Assembly (NCBI GenBank): GCA_014155875.1
Contig: JACEFZ010005542.1
Location: 303,001 to 367,000 of the forward strand
Source: Cepaea nemoralis
Lineage: Eukaryota; Mollusca; Gastropoda; Stylommatophora; Helicidae
Direction: 5' to 3'
DNA: 64,000 nucleotides
The notes beneath the pieces were generated by a model. The model saw only the letters and a program-made list of their open reading frames with translations. It was not told where the DNA came from and did not search any database. A program made the position numbers and the translations under genes. Shown here piece after piece: positions 11,669 through 22,220 of the stretch (the first letter of the stretch is position 1; every line of letters starts with the position of its first letter).

Positions 11669-12105
11669 AGGGTTTGAGCGAAGCAGAACTGGAAGAGATG
11701 ACCGACTGCTTTAACCAGAGCATTAGGACAGCATCAGTACCGCAGGATTGAGTGCACAGCTATCCCATCCCTCTCCCAAAACCATTCAAGGATCAGTCAA
11801 AGCTTAACGGCTTTAGGATCATCACCCTTCAAAATACATTTGGGAAGGTTTTAGAGAAGATAGTCGCTGTCAAGCTGCAAGAGTTTTTGGAAAGCGGGAA
11901 GCTTCTTCTAAGAGGCCTGGGGAGCTACAGGCCAGGAAAAGATACTTGGTCAAATGCAGTCACTTTTGCCTTTGATGTTTATGAGGGGTTCCAGAGTAGA
12001 CAGGAAACGATGGCGGTAGCGCTTGATCTCGAGGATGCGTTCAATAGAGTTCGATATGATATTTTGATGACCGCACTGATGGAGAAGGGGGTCAATTCCT
12101 GGTTG

Positions 12106-12249
12106 CCGGGAAGGTTAACCCGGTCAACAAATGCCCGCAGAAGTCGGATGTGTCGGCCTAACGGCGCAAGAACGCAGCTCTGCTGTAAACAGGCATAACG
12201 CAGTCACATCCGAAAAAAACAATCCGGATGAACGCAGAAGAAGAAGAAG
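12106..12249 (+). mobile_element. 144-bp SINE-like insert with (AAG)n tail
   Basis: It lies between aattcctggttg (12,094-12,105) and aatccctggttg (12,250-12,261), a 12-bp TSD with one mismatch. It ends in a run of aag units. It contains no reading frame and no clear tRNA boxes. The insert plus one TSD copy is 156 bp, so the host frame is kept downstream. It is either a short SINE or a strongly 5'-truncated LINE end. Confidence 0.6.
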
Positions 12250-12471
12250 AATCCCTGGTTGGTGAACTGGATAGCAGCCGTCCTGCACTCTCGTCGGGTT
12301 GCTCTCTGTCTGGGCGCATGGACTTCAGAGCCACATATGGTAACCCCGGGACTGCCACATGGATCTGCAGTCTCACCGGTGCTCTTTAATGTGTATACGA
12401 GCAAGATTGCAAACCTAGAAGCACCAGGGGTTGGAAGAATACTAACATTTGCAGATGATATTCTTGCATAT

Positions 12472-12481
12472 AGGCAGGGGA
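12472..12481. repeat. Left TSD of the RTE-1 insertion
   Basis: aggcagggga occurs here and again at 15,274-15,283. Joining the flanks at one copy restores a continuous I-like-1 coding frame. Confidence 0.85.
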
Positions 12482-12837
12482 CTTCCGGTACAATGGCGAC
12501 AGATTTCGGGGGGGGGGGGGGGGGGGGAACGCTATTTAGTGCTTTCCTTTGGATTTCGTGTGATTTCCTATGGATTTCCGGCGAATAGTGTTTTCATGTG
12601 GATTATGTGATGTTATTTTGTGCTCTTTTATTGGAAGTTTTCAAAAGAAGCCACGGAAGGCAGGTGGTGGATGAAATTTGAGGGCAGCCGACAGATATTC
12701 GTTGGTCATGGTATCGAATTCACGACGGCAGGCAGAAGAGCTCTTCTTGAGTCAATGACTGCGGTCTCCGACCAGTACGGTCACTGCCATAGAGGAAAGC
12801 AACGGCAAACTACCTCTTTAAAAGTGCCTAGTATATC

Positions 12838-13710
12838 ATGATTCGCTTAAAGACTGATCATCGCAAGACAAGGACAGAGACGTTAAAATTAGCAACATGG
12901 AACGTTAGGACGTTAAACAACGACGGAAAATTAGAGAACACAAAACAAGAAATTGAAAGGGAAAAAATTAATATTTTAGGTATGTGCGAAACGAGATGGA
13001 CAGGATCAGGCATCAAGATAGATGACGATTTCAAGATTATATATTCTGGAGGTGAAGATCATCATAGGGGAGTGGCAATTATTTTGGACCGGAAAACATC
13101 AACATCTGTTCAAGGATATTGGGCCGTGTCGGACAGAGTTCAACTAGTTAAATTAAGTGGCAGACCTTTTATCATAAATATTATTCAAGTATATGCCCCA
13201 ACAGGAGAATACAGTGAAGATAGTGTAGAAGAATTTTATAATGACATAGAGGCTGCCTTAAAGAAATGTAAAAATTCAGAAATAAACATCATAATAGGGG
13301 ACTTCAATGCAAAAGTGGGAAATCAAGGGGATAGATACACAGTAGGAAACTATGGTTTAGGAGAGAGAAATGAAAGAGGATACAGACTCGTGGAGTGGGC
13401 AAAAGAACAGGAAATGATTGTAGGAAACACCTGGTTTAAGCAACATCCTAGAAGATTATGGACATGGAGGAGTCCTGATAGCAGGATTAGAAACCAGATT
13501 GACTACATTCTCATTAGCAGAAGATTTAGAAATGCGCTAATATTATGTAAGGAGGCAAAAGAATCATGGCTTGAGGAAAAGTGCTTAGAAATTGAAAACC
13601 AACACAACAATCAAAATACCAAATTAGTGCACAAAAGAATTCAGGAACTTACTAATAAAAGAACAAGTACATCAACATGTATGGACAGATTATGTGAAAC
13701 ATCTTTATGA
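12838..13710 (+). pseudogene. RTE-1 endonuclease domain, internally deleted
   Basis: A 290-residue open frame begins at ATG 12,838. Visible APE-type motifs are LATWNVRTLN (residues about 18-27), MCETRW (about 48), IQVYAPT (about 120), IIGDFNAKVG (about 153) and QIDYILISRRF (about 217). The frame then jumps from RNALI to LCKEAKESW. In the reverse copy at 60,123-63,340 about 400 bp lie between the matching points, including a GYSDDRL-like segment equivalent to the SDH motif. So this copy lacks the terminal Asp-His part of the nuclease. The frame then fails at about 13,700. Confidence 0.85.
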
Positions 13711-15262
13711 TGATAACAGAGACGAACAGTATGATATTAGATTTAATAATGAAGGACCGCCAATTTTGGAGATGGAGATTCGAAATGTTCTTAAGCATAT
13801 GAAAGCTGGCCAAGGCCCCCGGTGCAGATAACATCACAACAGAAATGATTAAAGCTTTAGAAGAATTTGGACTAGAGCAAGTCACCAGACTGATGAACAC
13901 ATTATATGATACTGGAGATATACCTCCTGAATTATGTAACTCTGTATTTATTGCAATCCCAAAGAAATCAGGAACCTTGGAATGTGATCAACATAGAACA
14001 ATTAGTATAATGAGTCACATCACAAAGATTTTGCTAAGAATTATCATGCAAAGAGTGAGGAAGAAGATACAACCTGAAATAGGGGAAGAACAATGTGGGT
14101 TTGTAGAAGGAAAGGGTACAGTAAATGCTGTGTATATGCTGCGAACAGTTATTGAACGTGCTATAGAAGTAAACAAGGATATACATCTTTGCTTTATTGA
14201 CTATACAAAGGCTTTTGATAGAGTTAGACATGTCGACATGGGGGATATGCTTGCAGATCTACAAATTGATGGGAAAGACATTAGACTTATAAAAAACATA
14301 TATTGGAAACAACAAGCTGCAATAAGGATTGATAATGAAGTGGGACAGTATCAGCCAATTAAAAGGGTGTTAGGCAGGGATGTGTGATGTCTCCAGATTT
14401 TTTTTCCCTATACAGTGAAAATATTTTCAGAAATGTAGAGGATATAAATGGAGTCAGCATTGGAGGACGAAACATCAATAACATTAGATATGCAGATGAT
14501 ACAGTATTAATTGCAGACAATGCGCAGGACCTGCAACAATTAGTAGATGCGGTTGTTGTACACAGTGAGCAACTGGGGTTAGAATTAAATTGTAAAAAGA
14601 CTCAGGTTATGGTCGTCACTAGGAAGGAAGAAGTGCCACAATGTAATATACAAGTAAATGGAAATATTCTTCAACAAGTGAATCGGTACAATTATCTCGG
14701 AACAGTCATAACATCTGATGGGAGATGCCTTGAAGAGATTAGAACAAGAATCGCCATGGCGAAAGTAGCCTTTAGCAAGATGAAAAACATTCTGACCAAT
14801 AAAAAGATGTCAATTGAAACGAGAAAAAGAGTGTTGAGGGGATACATAGAGCCTGTTCTTTTGTATGGATGTGAAACTTGGACAATGGGCAGTCAAGCTG
14901 AAAAACATCTGATGGCTGCAGAAATGTGGTTTCTGAGGAAAATGCAAAGAATACCATGGACAGACAGAAAAACCAATGACCAAATACTACAGGAGACGAA
15001 TGAACATCGTAAACTGATTAGAGAAATTAGACGTAGACAGTCAAAATTTTGTGGACATGCTATGAGAAGAAATGGATTGGAGAACTTGGTGACAACTGGC
15101 AAGATCGAAGGAAACAGACAAAGAGGCAGACCTAGAGGAAAATACCTGGATGGCTTGACCACATGGCATGGACGAGACAGAAACACTGAGCTGATCCCCG
15201 ACACTGGTGATCGAGTGAAATGGCGAGTCATGACCGCCCACGCTTTCCGGCATGGCACATGA
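13711..15262 (+). pseudogene. RTE-1 reverse transcriptase and C-terminal region
   Basis: Two overlapping open frames (13,845-14,387 and 14,384-15,262) cover the RT. Motifs are KKSGTLECDQHRTIS, FIDYTKAFDRV (motif A), then a frameshift in KRVLGRDV where KRGVRQGC is expected. They continue with MSPDFFSLYSENIF and the catalytic YADDTVLIADN at about 14,490-14,522. The C-terminal part contains LLYGCETWTM, FLRKMQRIPWTDRKTNDQ and LVTTGKIEGN, typical of this LINE type. The element RNA would be copied at the nicked target. Confidence 0.9.
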
Positions 15263-15283
15263 TTGACTGATTGAGGCAGGGGA

Positions 15284-16771
15284 GAGATAGGAAGCAAACA
15301 GCCCAGGAGTTACAGGCGACAGTAGATAAAGTGATTGACTGGTGCACAGAAATGAGTGCTGTCATCCACCCGGAAAAGGCGGCTGTTTTGTGGTGCTCTC
15401 TGGACAACAGGATTGTAAGAGCTGATGTCCCAAGCCTCGCGATAGATGGTAGAAATGTCAGCAGAGAGAACAAACTGAAGTATCTGGGGGTCACATTTGA
15501 CAGGAGCCTGTCCTTCAAGGACCATGTGGAGACGGTCGTGACAAGATCTCAAAAGGGACTCAATGCTCTTAAAACTATGGCTGCAATGGACATAGAGCAG
15601 AGAATGCTTTTCACACTATACCAGCACTTGATCCTCTCAGTAATTGATTATGGATTAGGTCTGCTCACTGTCTCAGAGAGTCAGCTGGTGAAGTTAGAGC
15701 GCATACAGAACGAAGCTATGCGGGTCATTCTGGGATGCACTAGAGACACCCCAGTAGTGTGTATGCGTTACATCCTTGGTCTGCCGACTGTTGCTGGTAG
15801 GCTCAAGGTGATGCAGGCGAAGGCATACCTCAGAGTAGCTGCAGACACAGACCACCCACTGCATGAGGCGCTGGACGCAGTTAAGGGTCAGCGACTGATA
15901 AGAGGGAAATCATGGATGGCTCAGGCGGAGGATACGATCAGACAGGTGTGCCCCTTGGAGAACATTAGGCGTGGAGAGGAGTGGGTCAGAGTGCCAGCGG
16001 AGCAGTCAGACTTGTGCAGAGTTATAATCACATTAAGCCGGGAGTGCAGGGAGTGGCCAGCAGGGGCCACGGAAGTGGAAATCCAGCAACTAATTCAGGA
16101 CAATGCTCACTCGAGTGATGTGATTATCTACACAGATGGTTCGGTGTCAAGAGGTGAGAGAAGTGGCTGGGGGTTCATAGCCAAAGCTAATGGTCGATGT
16201 TTGGGGCAGGAGAGCCTGGCATATGATACCACAACATCCAGCTTAAGAATGGAAGTGGAGGCAGTCACTGCGGCTCTCCGCTGGATGGAGAATACGACAC
16301 ACACACACACATCGTGATTGTAACTGACTCAGAAAGCATGCTGACGAGGGTGAGGACGGGCAGACTTCGTGCGGAGTGGCTTGCTTCGCTTCGGAGGTCA
16401 CGGGTGACAAGCATCGCCTGGATCTTTTCTCCGGGGCATGCCGGTGTGCTGGGAAATGAACAGGCGGACAGATTGGCTGGCTCTGCAGAACTTGGTGGAG
16501 TATTGATACATGACAAGGCAGACGTGGTTGCGGCCTTGTGGGAGCACGTGCACACCTCGGAGGAGCAAATGGATTACCATGGTCTGGCAAGAATGAGACA
16601 ACGAGGAGTGACGAAGGGATCTGGCCGACGCTCAACGCTCAGAGGAAAGGCGAGACGGACTTATAATCAGATTGCTACTGGTACTATAAGTGTTGGAACT
16701 CTTCGCTGGCTGCTGAGGATGGGGACGGAGCACATATGGGAATGCCCCGAATGCTGTGATGTCGATTCCTA

Positions 16772-16772
<1 letters not shown>
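15284..16772 (+). pseudogene. I-like-1 RT C-terminus and RNase H
   Basis: The frame resumes from FADD...: GRDRKQTAQELQ, YLGVTFDRSLSFKDHV, then a long connection domain. RNase H begins with IYTDGSVSRG at about 16,129. The later acidic residues are in SLRMEVEAV, VTDSESML and GNEQADRLA, so all four catalytic carboxylates are recognisable. The frame shifts inside an (AC)n run at 16,297-16,312, between ENTTHTHT and IVIVTDSE. The end WECPECCDVDS carries two Cys pairs and is followed by (AATC)n. RNase H would remove the RNA strand of the hybrid. Confidence 0.85.
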
Positions 16773-16813
<41 letters not shown>

Positions 16814-16815
<2 letters not shown>

Positions 16816-16825
16816 CTATCTCGGA
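16814..16825. repeat. Right TSD of I-like-1
   Basis: tcctatctcgga matches 10,024-10,035 exactly. Its first two bases could also belong to the (AATC)n tail, so the certain duplication is 10-12 bp. Confidence 0.7.
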
Positions 16826-18240
16826 CTGGTTATGTAAGCGTTTGTATCTGTGACGTCAACTGGGGAGTTGGTCGGCGAGTTCTCCTCCGTGCTGGTCTCC
16901 TCTGGTGGTTTCTTTGGTCAGTGAAGGCCCCTGGCTCGTCTGGCTTGACTGGTTGCAGTCCTTATAAGGAATCTTTGCTTGATATTTGGTTAGCTTTCCT
17001 CTTGCTCTAATTTTGTGTCACCTTGTCGTAGTTGTCATGGCATTCTTCATTCATTTGTTTATAGATGAGTTGCTTTTCCCTGTGATATTTGTCGTTCCAT
17101 GTGGGGAGATTATTTTCGTACTCCTTGCATCGTAGTCTAGCTTGGCGTTACCTCTCTTCGAAATCAGCTTTATATATTTTTCTCCTCTTGCAGATAGCTA
17201 AGATGGGGTTGGCTTCCTCATCTGTGCTCCAGTTATCTTCAGGTGTGTCGGAAAGCTCCTTTAGGCTAAGGTCATCTACCTGGCATGATACTGATTTCCC
17301 CTTGAGTTGTTTGGGTATCGTGGCTGGACTACTGGCTGTAGCTTGTGGTTTCTGATTGGTCTGTGGTTTGGCTCCAGCTTCCGTCTTTTTTGCCTCCTTT
17401 TTTGTGTATTGTCTTTAGTCGCTTTTCGATGTTTTCTTGTTGGGGTTCATCTTGCGGCTTCTCTGTGGTCTTTTCCGAGGCTTCTGCTGGTTTGTTTTGG
17501 GTTAGCTCTCTTTCAGTTTTAGCATTTATCTCTCTGCTTTGATGTCTTGTAGGATCTCTTCATTCTTCTTTGTCGCCTGCACCATGTGCTCCACCTCCTG
17601 TTTGATGTTTTGCTGGATCTCCTTTATTTCAGCAAGCAGTTTTTCGTTGTCGTTGGTTTGTGTCGGTGTTTGAAGTAGCTTGATTTGTTTCTTTAACTCG
17701 TCGATTTAGCTTTGTAGTTGAGCTCTTTCAGCTTGTGAGATGCACTTGTTTGTGAGATTACATCCTTATATGGTGTCTTTGTGGTAATGGCGAACTTTAA
17801 GATGTCTCTGTGTTTTTGGAGGTACTGACAGCCCAGGTATCTTGCTACATTCTTTCCCTGGCAGTTGGCGCACTTTCTTTTGTTGTTGAGTGCTTGGAAG
17901 CCCGTGTCCTGTTTGGCCAGCGGGCACTCCTTGAAGGCGCGATGATCGGCGCAGTATCGGCAGATCTCTACTGTGACATGTTGCTCTGCTGTGTCCGGCC
18001 CTCTAGCATCTTGAGTATTGAGTGGTTCTTGGAATGAATCCTTCAGGCTGTTGTACTTTCTTGTTTAGTGATACCTGGCTTGGTATCTCGCTGCACTGAG
18101 TCATCACCACCGCTAACGTGGTAGGGATCTTGGAGTACGCCAGAATCCGATCCGCCTTCGATATTCGGATGTGGAGATTCTCTTCTTGTAGCTGCTTTAG
18201 GCTCTGTTCATCTGTCAATTCCACTTGAATACGTTTGACA
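16826..18240 (-). pseudogene. Non-LTR retrotransposon ORF1 (zinc-knuckle protein), antisense
   Basis: Read from about 18,240 down, an N-terminal RNA-binding-like region (VELTDEQSLKQLQEEN... at 18,224) leads to a Cys/His cluster. It reads CRYCADHRAFKEC at about 17,925-17,970, then CANCQGKNVARYLGC at about 17,829-17,874. The second cluster has Asn where His is usual. A Gln/Lys/Glu-rich coiled-coil-like stretch (IDELKKQIKLL...KEEILQDIKAE, about 17,520-17,720) follows. Frames are broken repeatedly. Such proteins package LINE RNA in Jockey- and I-type elements. It points away from I-like-1 and cannot be that element's ORF1. Confidence 0.65.
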
Positions 18241-19046
18241 ACCCATCAGACTGTCTGACAGTACTGTCTTTCAGATATTGAGTAATGCTATTACTCTATT
18301 AGTAATGCTTGAGAGGCCATTTGTCAGCATGTTTTTTTTCTATCGAATTATACAAAGGGAAGGAATTATGAAATACTAAAGCCATTTTCCTACGCATTTC
18401 TGTAGTTGTTTTCCCAGTAACATCATTACTTTTATCGCAGCCCTGGCCACCGAGTTCCGCATTGGTCTGCTGGTTAATAGGGTATGTTACGCTGACACGA
18501 CGCAATCAACAAAACCGGACGAAGAAACAAATATATACTTCAGACGTTCATTGCATGTATATGGGTCTTTGAATGTGTCTAGTTTCAATTTTCTCCTGTT
18601 ACTCTTTCATAGTCTGTAAAAAGACTTAGACCAGCTCCCTGTACAGTAACGAAACACACTTATCCACATTTTAGGGCTAATTTCATACAATTATTCTTTC
18701 ATTTTTCAGTCACTATAAGTAATAATAAAGATTAAATATCTTTTCCTCCATCTCTCACTCTTCTTCTATTTACTTTCTTCCTTGTTCTTATTATTTCTTC
18801 TTCCTTTTCCTTCTTTCCACGTTTCTTTCTTTCCAAATACACCGTCATCATCTCCCTTCTCGCTACGTTTTATTCTTTCTTGAATTGTTACTTATTCTTT
18901 CTTCCCATTCACCTTCATCCTGCTTCTTTCTCCCATCTTCATTTTTCTATTCCCTACTTCTTCACATACTCATGTGTGGGAAAGTAGTTGTCTGTTTACA
19001 ACAAAAATAAAGTAAATAAAAGTAGATACTTTCACATGCATTACGT
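18241..19046. other. Unassigned stretch
   Basis: TC-rich around 18,740-18,960 (words such as cttcttc and ttctttc). I see no coding, tRNA-like or transposon signature. Confidence 0.5.
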
Positions 19047-19244
19047 CACATTGGGCGTATGGTGCTAGACCAATTTTTATTGACCAGTCTGCATTCAATG
19101 AATGATGTGGTCAGTATTGCATCGGCCGCCTTTAAATTCAAAATATTTTGCCAAGCAAAAGCGGCCAGCATACTGTTGACCACATCACCCCGGAGTATCG
19201 CCTGATCCATAAAAATATGGGGCTAGCACCGTTTCCCCAATGTG
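19047..19244. mobile_element. Foldback element, about 198 bp
   Basis: The left arm runs cacattggg...ggtgctagacc...gatgtggtcagtattg...ggccgccttt. The right arm is its inverse: aaagcggcc...gaccacatc...ggggctagcacc...ccccaatgtg. The arms are imperfect but extend almost to the centre. Half of the same sequence, the right arm, is found at 40,213-40,300. This is a non-autonomous inverted-repeat element with no coding content. Confidence 0.7.
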
Positions 19245-20334
19245 CCTAAGCATATAAAAGGGACCTTTAATGATTTTATTTGCTATATACCCAAATCGCC
19301 TCAGGACATGTAAGGCGAGTTCGTGAGTTTTTACTTTATCTGACACGATGACCTTAAGTGAGTCATGCCTTTAAAAAGCATCGCTATTTAACTATGTAGT
19401 CTATTGTGTCTCTCCAGATTTTTCTCACTGCTTGTCGTCTACTTCCTATTCGGGACAGTTTTTCAGACGGCAGTGAGGAAAGCACAAGGGCGAGAGAGAA
19501 TACCAAATATTGCATTCTGGTCTCTAGTTCCTGGACTTATTAAGGTAAGCTTTCATTCCCTATTTTGGTGAGTCACTCACGAAAGGCAAAGGTATCAGAT
19601 ACTGATATAATAATTTGAACTAGTAGGTCATGACATTATGGGATGGGGATGACCATTTCTCTTCCTAATTCACTTGTCTTCCAATATATATTTTAGATAC
19701 GCATATTACAAGGCTTTGTAGTTCACTGAATCGTATGAGATGTAACTGACCGAAGAATGTTTGCCAGGCAGTTTGGTGTTTGCGTCAAGCTTTTTTAAAA
19801 TTTAAACAAAGCATTAAATGCGTTTCTTTTCGATGGTTGATAGCAGAAATGTGTATGTTGTCAGGAATACTCAATTGTGTTTGACAAAGCGGATTACTGA
19901 GAGAAGCGTCTAAAATAGTGAACACAACAATATAATTGCTGCCACCTCGAAGTAATAAAATGCCTTTTGTAGTCTTTATTTACAGGATGAACTGTAAGGG
20001 AAATGTTATCTATAATGGTTTGCTGGGGTGGAAAGTGCTACCGAAGTGCTCAATTATAGTGTGATATATTGTTCAATGGACACTGTCAAGAAAATGATGC
20101 CAATAGACAAAAAAAGTGTTTTCTTAAAATTTGAGACACTTGTACATATATTTCAGAAAATTTAAGAATCATTCCTCGTCAAACTAGAGTTTAACCTAAG
20201 CTGTAGCAAGAATTATCCCTACATCAAAAGAATCGTCAGAACTGATGTTATTACACCAATAGACAGGTTAGGAAAAAACAAACACGGATCAAATATATTT
20301 TGATATAATTGTATGTTGTCGTTTCTTCTAACTC
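19245..20334. other. Unassigned A+T-rich stretch
   Basis: About 1.1 kb in which I see no reading frame with family resemblance and no repeat shared with the rest of the window. It could be unique DNA or very old repeat. Confidence 0.5.
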
Positions 20335-20852
20335 CCAGCACACTTTCTGCCAATAACACTGTGTTATACGCTTATCTAAGTATGTTTATAACTCTTCCGT
20401 TGATGTTCAATGCATTTAATTCTCAGACTTGTTTAAATATACGTTCAGCATATTAGCTGAAAAGACTTGGGGATAACAATCATCTCTGCGGAACTCATCT
20501 TTATGTATCTATGTGTGATGAGTAATTATTCTCCTGTCTAATTATTGCCACTTGTTCCCAGTATAGGCAAGTCTCATAGTTTTTCCATACAATTCTATAT
20601 CTTGAAGGCATGTAGGAGTAATTATTCTCCTGTCTAATTATTGCCACTTGTTCCCAGTATAGGCAAGTCTCATAGTTTTTCCATACAATTCTATATCTTG
20701 AAGGCATGTAGGAGTAATTATTCTCCTGTCTAATTATTGCCACTTGTTCCCAGTATAGGCAAGTCTCATAGTTTTTCCACACAATTCTATATCTTGAAGG
20801 CATGTAGGAGTAATTAGCTGTTCATATGTCGAAAGCTTCCTCTTTTTATATT
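20335..20852 (-). mobile_element. RTE-4 copy 2, RT fragment holding a 96-bp tandem array
   Basis: Positions 20,335-20,520 match 21,600-21,790 of the adjacent RTE-4 copy (for example 'ttgatgtt', 'gacttgggga', 'gcggaactc'). The array at 20,521-20,808 comes next, then cgaaagcttcc, also seen at 22,043. The fragment is antisense and inactive. Confidence 0.7.
20521..20808 (-). repeat. 3 x 96-bp tandem repeat derived from reverse transcriptase
   Basis: Units start at 20,521, 20,617 and 20,713 and a partial one at 20,809. They are almost identical; one c/t difference is visible in the third (cacac for catac). Each unit is 32 codons and stays open on the minus strand (MPSRYRIVWKNYETC... then QENNYSY). 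It corresponds to the RT segment just before KRGVRQGC in related LINEs. The array has expanded a coding piece without breaking the frame, although the flanking element is dead. Confidence 0.9.
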
Positions 20853-22220
20853 GATCAATCAATCAATCAATCAGGTGCCGTCTCTGCAATGAAGGTTGGC
20901 TGCAATGGATCTCCAACACTGTCTATCACTCGCCCCGACTTACATTCTGTCAGGCCGATGTTCTTCCATCTCTTGATGTTATCTTCCCACTTGTATCATT
21001 GTGTACCTCTTGCTTGCGTGCCCTCAACCTTGCCATCCAGTATGGTTTTATAATAGTATCATGTCTTTTAACGTGGCCGAATTATTTCACTTGCCCCCTC
21101 ATTATTTATTTCATCAACTCTCTCTTCATTCCCAGTTTTTCTAGAACCTCTGCATTTGATTGTTTTTGTGTCCCTGAAATACGACAAATTCGTCTGTATA
21201 TCCACACCTCCAGGGCCTCTATGCGACTTTCTATTTGCTTGTTCAGTGTCCAGGCTTCCGCGCCATACAGTAGCGTTGAATATCGTAGCATTTGACAACT
21301 CTCATTTTTAATGCGCTGTTAATCTCTCTAGATGTTAATACTGATTTCACGCTGTTGAAAGCATTTTTGGCCATTCCTATTCTATTTTTGATATCTGTTT
21401 CACTTCTGCCATTATCTGTTATTATATGTCCAAGATAGGAGAAACTTGTCACTTGTTCTAGTATCTCATCGTTTACTGTGATTTTCATTGATGACCTTTC
21501 CTTTTCACTGCTAATTATCATAGCGTTTGTTTTTTGGATGGTAATGTCTAAGGCACATTCTATACTATGCATGCTTACTTGTTCCACCAGTTCTTGTAAC
21601 TCTTACTCGCTTTCTGCTAAAAACACGGTATCTATAGCGTACCTAAGATTGTTTATGATTCTTCCATTGATGTTAAGTCCAGGCAGTTCAACTTATTAAA
21701 AAAAATCTTTCTGTGTATAGGTTGAAGAGGCTTGGGGACAGTACACATCCCTGCCGTACTCCTCTTTTTATCTCTATAGGCGACGAATAGTTATTTTCGC
21801 ATCTAATAGACGCCACTTGTTCCCTGTACAAGTTACTAATAAGTCTGATGTCCTTTCTGTCTACTCCTATATCTTGAAGGCACGTAATAAGTCGTTCATT
21901 TATATCGATACTTGTATGTGGTGAGTAATTATTTTTCTATCTAATTTCTGCCACTTGTTCCCAGTATAAGTAAGTCTTCTAGTTCTTCCATCTAATTTTA
22001 TATCTTGAAGTCATGTAGGAGTAATAAGCTGTTTATTTGTTGAAAGCTTCCTCTTTTTATTTCGATATGTGGTGAGTAATTATTTTTCTATCTAACTGAT
22101 GCCACCTGTTCCCATTATAAGTAAGTCTTCTAGTTGTTCCATCGAATTCTATATCTTGAAGGCATGCAGGAGTAATTAGCTGTTCATGTTGTACTATGTC
22201 AAAAGTTTTGTAGTCTACAA
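20853..22220 (-). pseudogene. RTE-4 copy 1: antisense RT and C-terminal region
   Basis: The element ends at a (GATT)n tail (20,853-20,873). Reading leftward from 22,220, it shows CFVDYKTFDIVQHEQL (motif A), the DNGRSETDIKNRIGMAKNAF block and LLYGAEAWTL, then IYRRICRISGTQKQSNAEVLEKLGM. The sequence differs from RTE-1 enough to be a separate family. Inside it, the RT stretch about 21,782-21,915 is repeated at 21,916-22,068 and 22,069-22,190. The frame is broken many times. Confidence 0.75.

Larger units (their letters stand above)
11640..12481 (+). pseudogene. I-like-1 reverse transcriptase, N-terminal part, with a SINE-like insert
   Basis: After the frameshift near 11,640 the reading continues as GPDGVRYGHMKGL, meets a TGA stop at about 11,749, and goes on with PIPLPKPFKD. 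Motif A reads ALDLEDAFNRV at about 12,028-12,060. A 144-bp insert follows motif A, and the frame resumes at 12,259. The fingers/palm block is GLPHGSAVSPVLFNVY and the catalytic box is FADDILAY. The host exon then stops exactly at the RTE-1 insertion site (12,481) and resumes at 15,284 in the same frame, because the inserted length is a multiple of three. Confidence 0.8.
12482..15273 (+). mobile_element. RTE-1: near-complete LINE, 2.8 kb, nested in I-like-1
   Basis: It begins cttccggtacaatgg, contains a 20-odd G run at about 12,508-12,527, and has a leader to 12,837. Endonuclease, reverse transcriptase and the C-terminal region follow, ending catggcacat plus a short GATT/GACT tail. Exact 10-bp TSDs flank it. 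It is the longest sense-strand copy here and is used as the reference for other RTE-1 pieces. An internal deletion near 13,540, a frame break near 13,700-13,810 and another near 14,380 make it inactive. Assignment to the RTE group rests on the endonuclease/RT order, short tail and lack of ORF1. Confidence 0.85.
10036..16813 (+). mobile_element. I-like-1: RNase H-bearing LINE with nested insertions
   Basis: This non-LTR retrotransposon encodes endonuclease, reverse transcriptase and RNase H in one ORF2-like unit. It has a short leader (10,036-10,159), a 3' (AATC)n tail at about 16,770-16,813 and a 12-bp TSD on both sides. No ORF1 is present between the TSDs. Two insertions interrupt it: a 144-bp SINE-like piece at 12,106 and an RTE-1 copy at 12,482. 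Without both inserts and their duplicated targets, the host would be about 3.8 kb. RNase H places it among I-like clades; the precise clade (I, Nimb, Outcast or another) is not resolved. Confidence 0.75.

Noticed and set aside
17089..17542. Plus-strand hydrophobic frames as membrane proteins
   Set aside because: They lie opposite the antisense ORF1 remnant and are shadows of its Lys/Glu/Gln-rich coding.
20521..20808. CRISPR-like array of three repeats
   Set aside because: Units are directly adjacent with no spacers, and they derive from reverse transcriptase in an animal-type genome.
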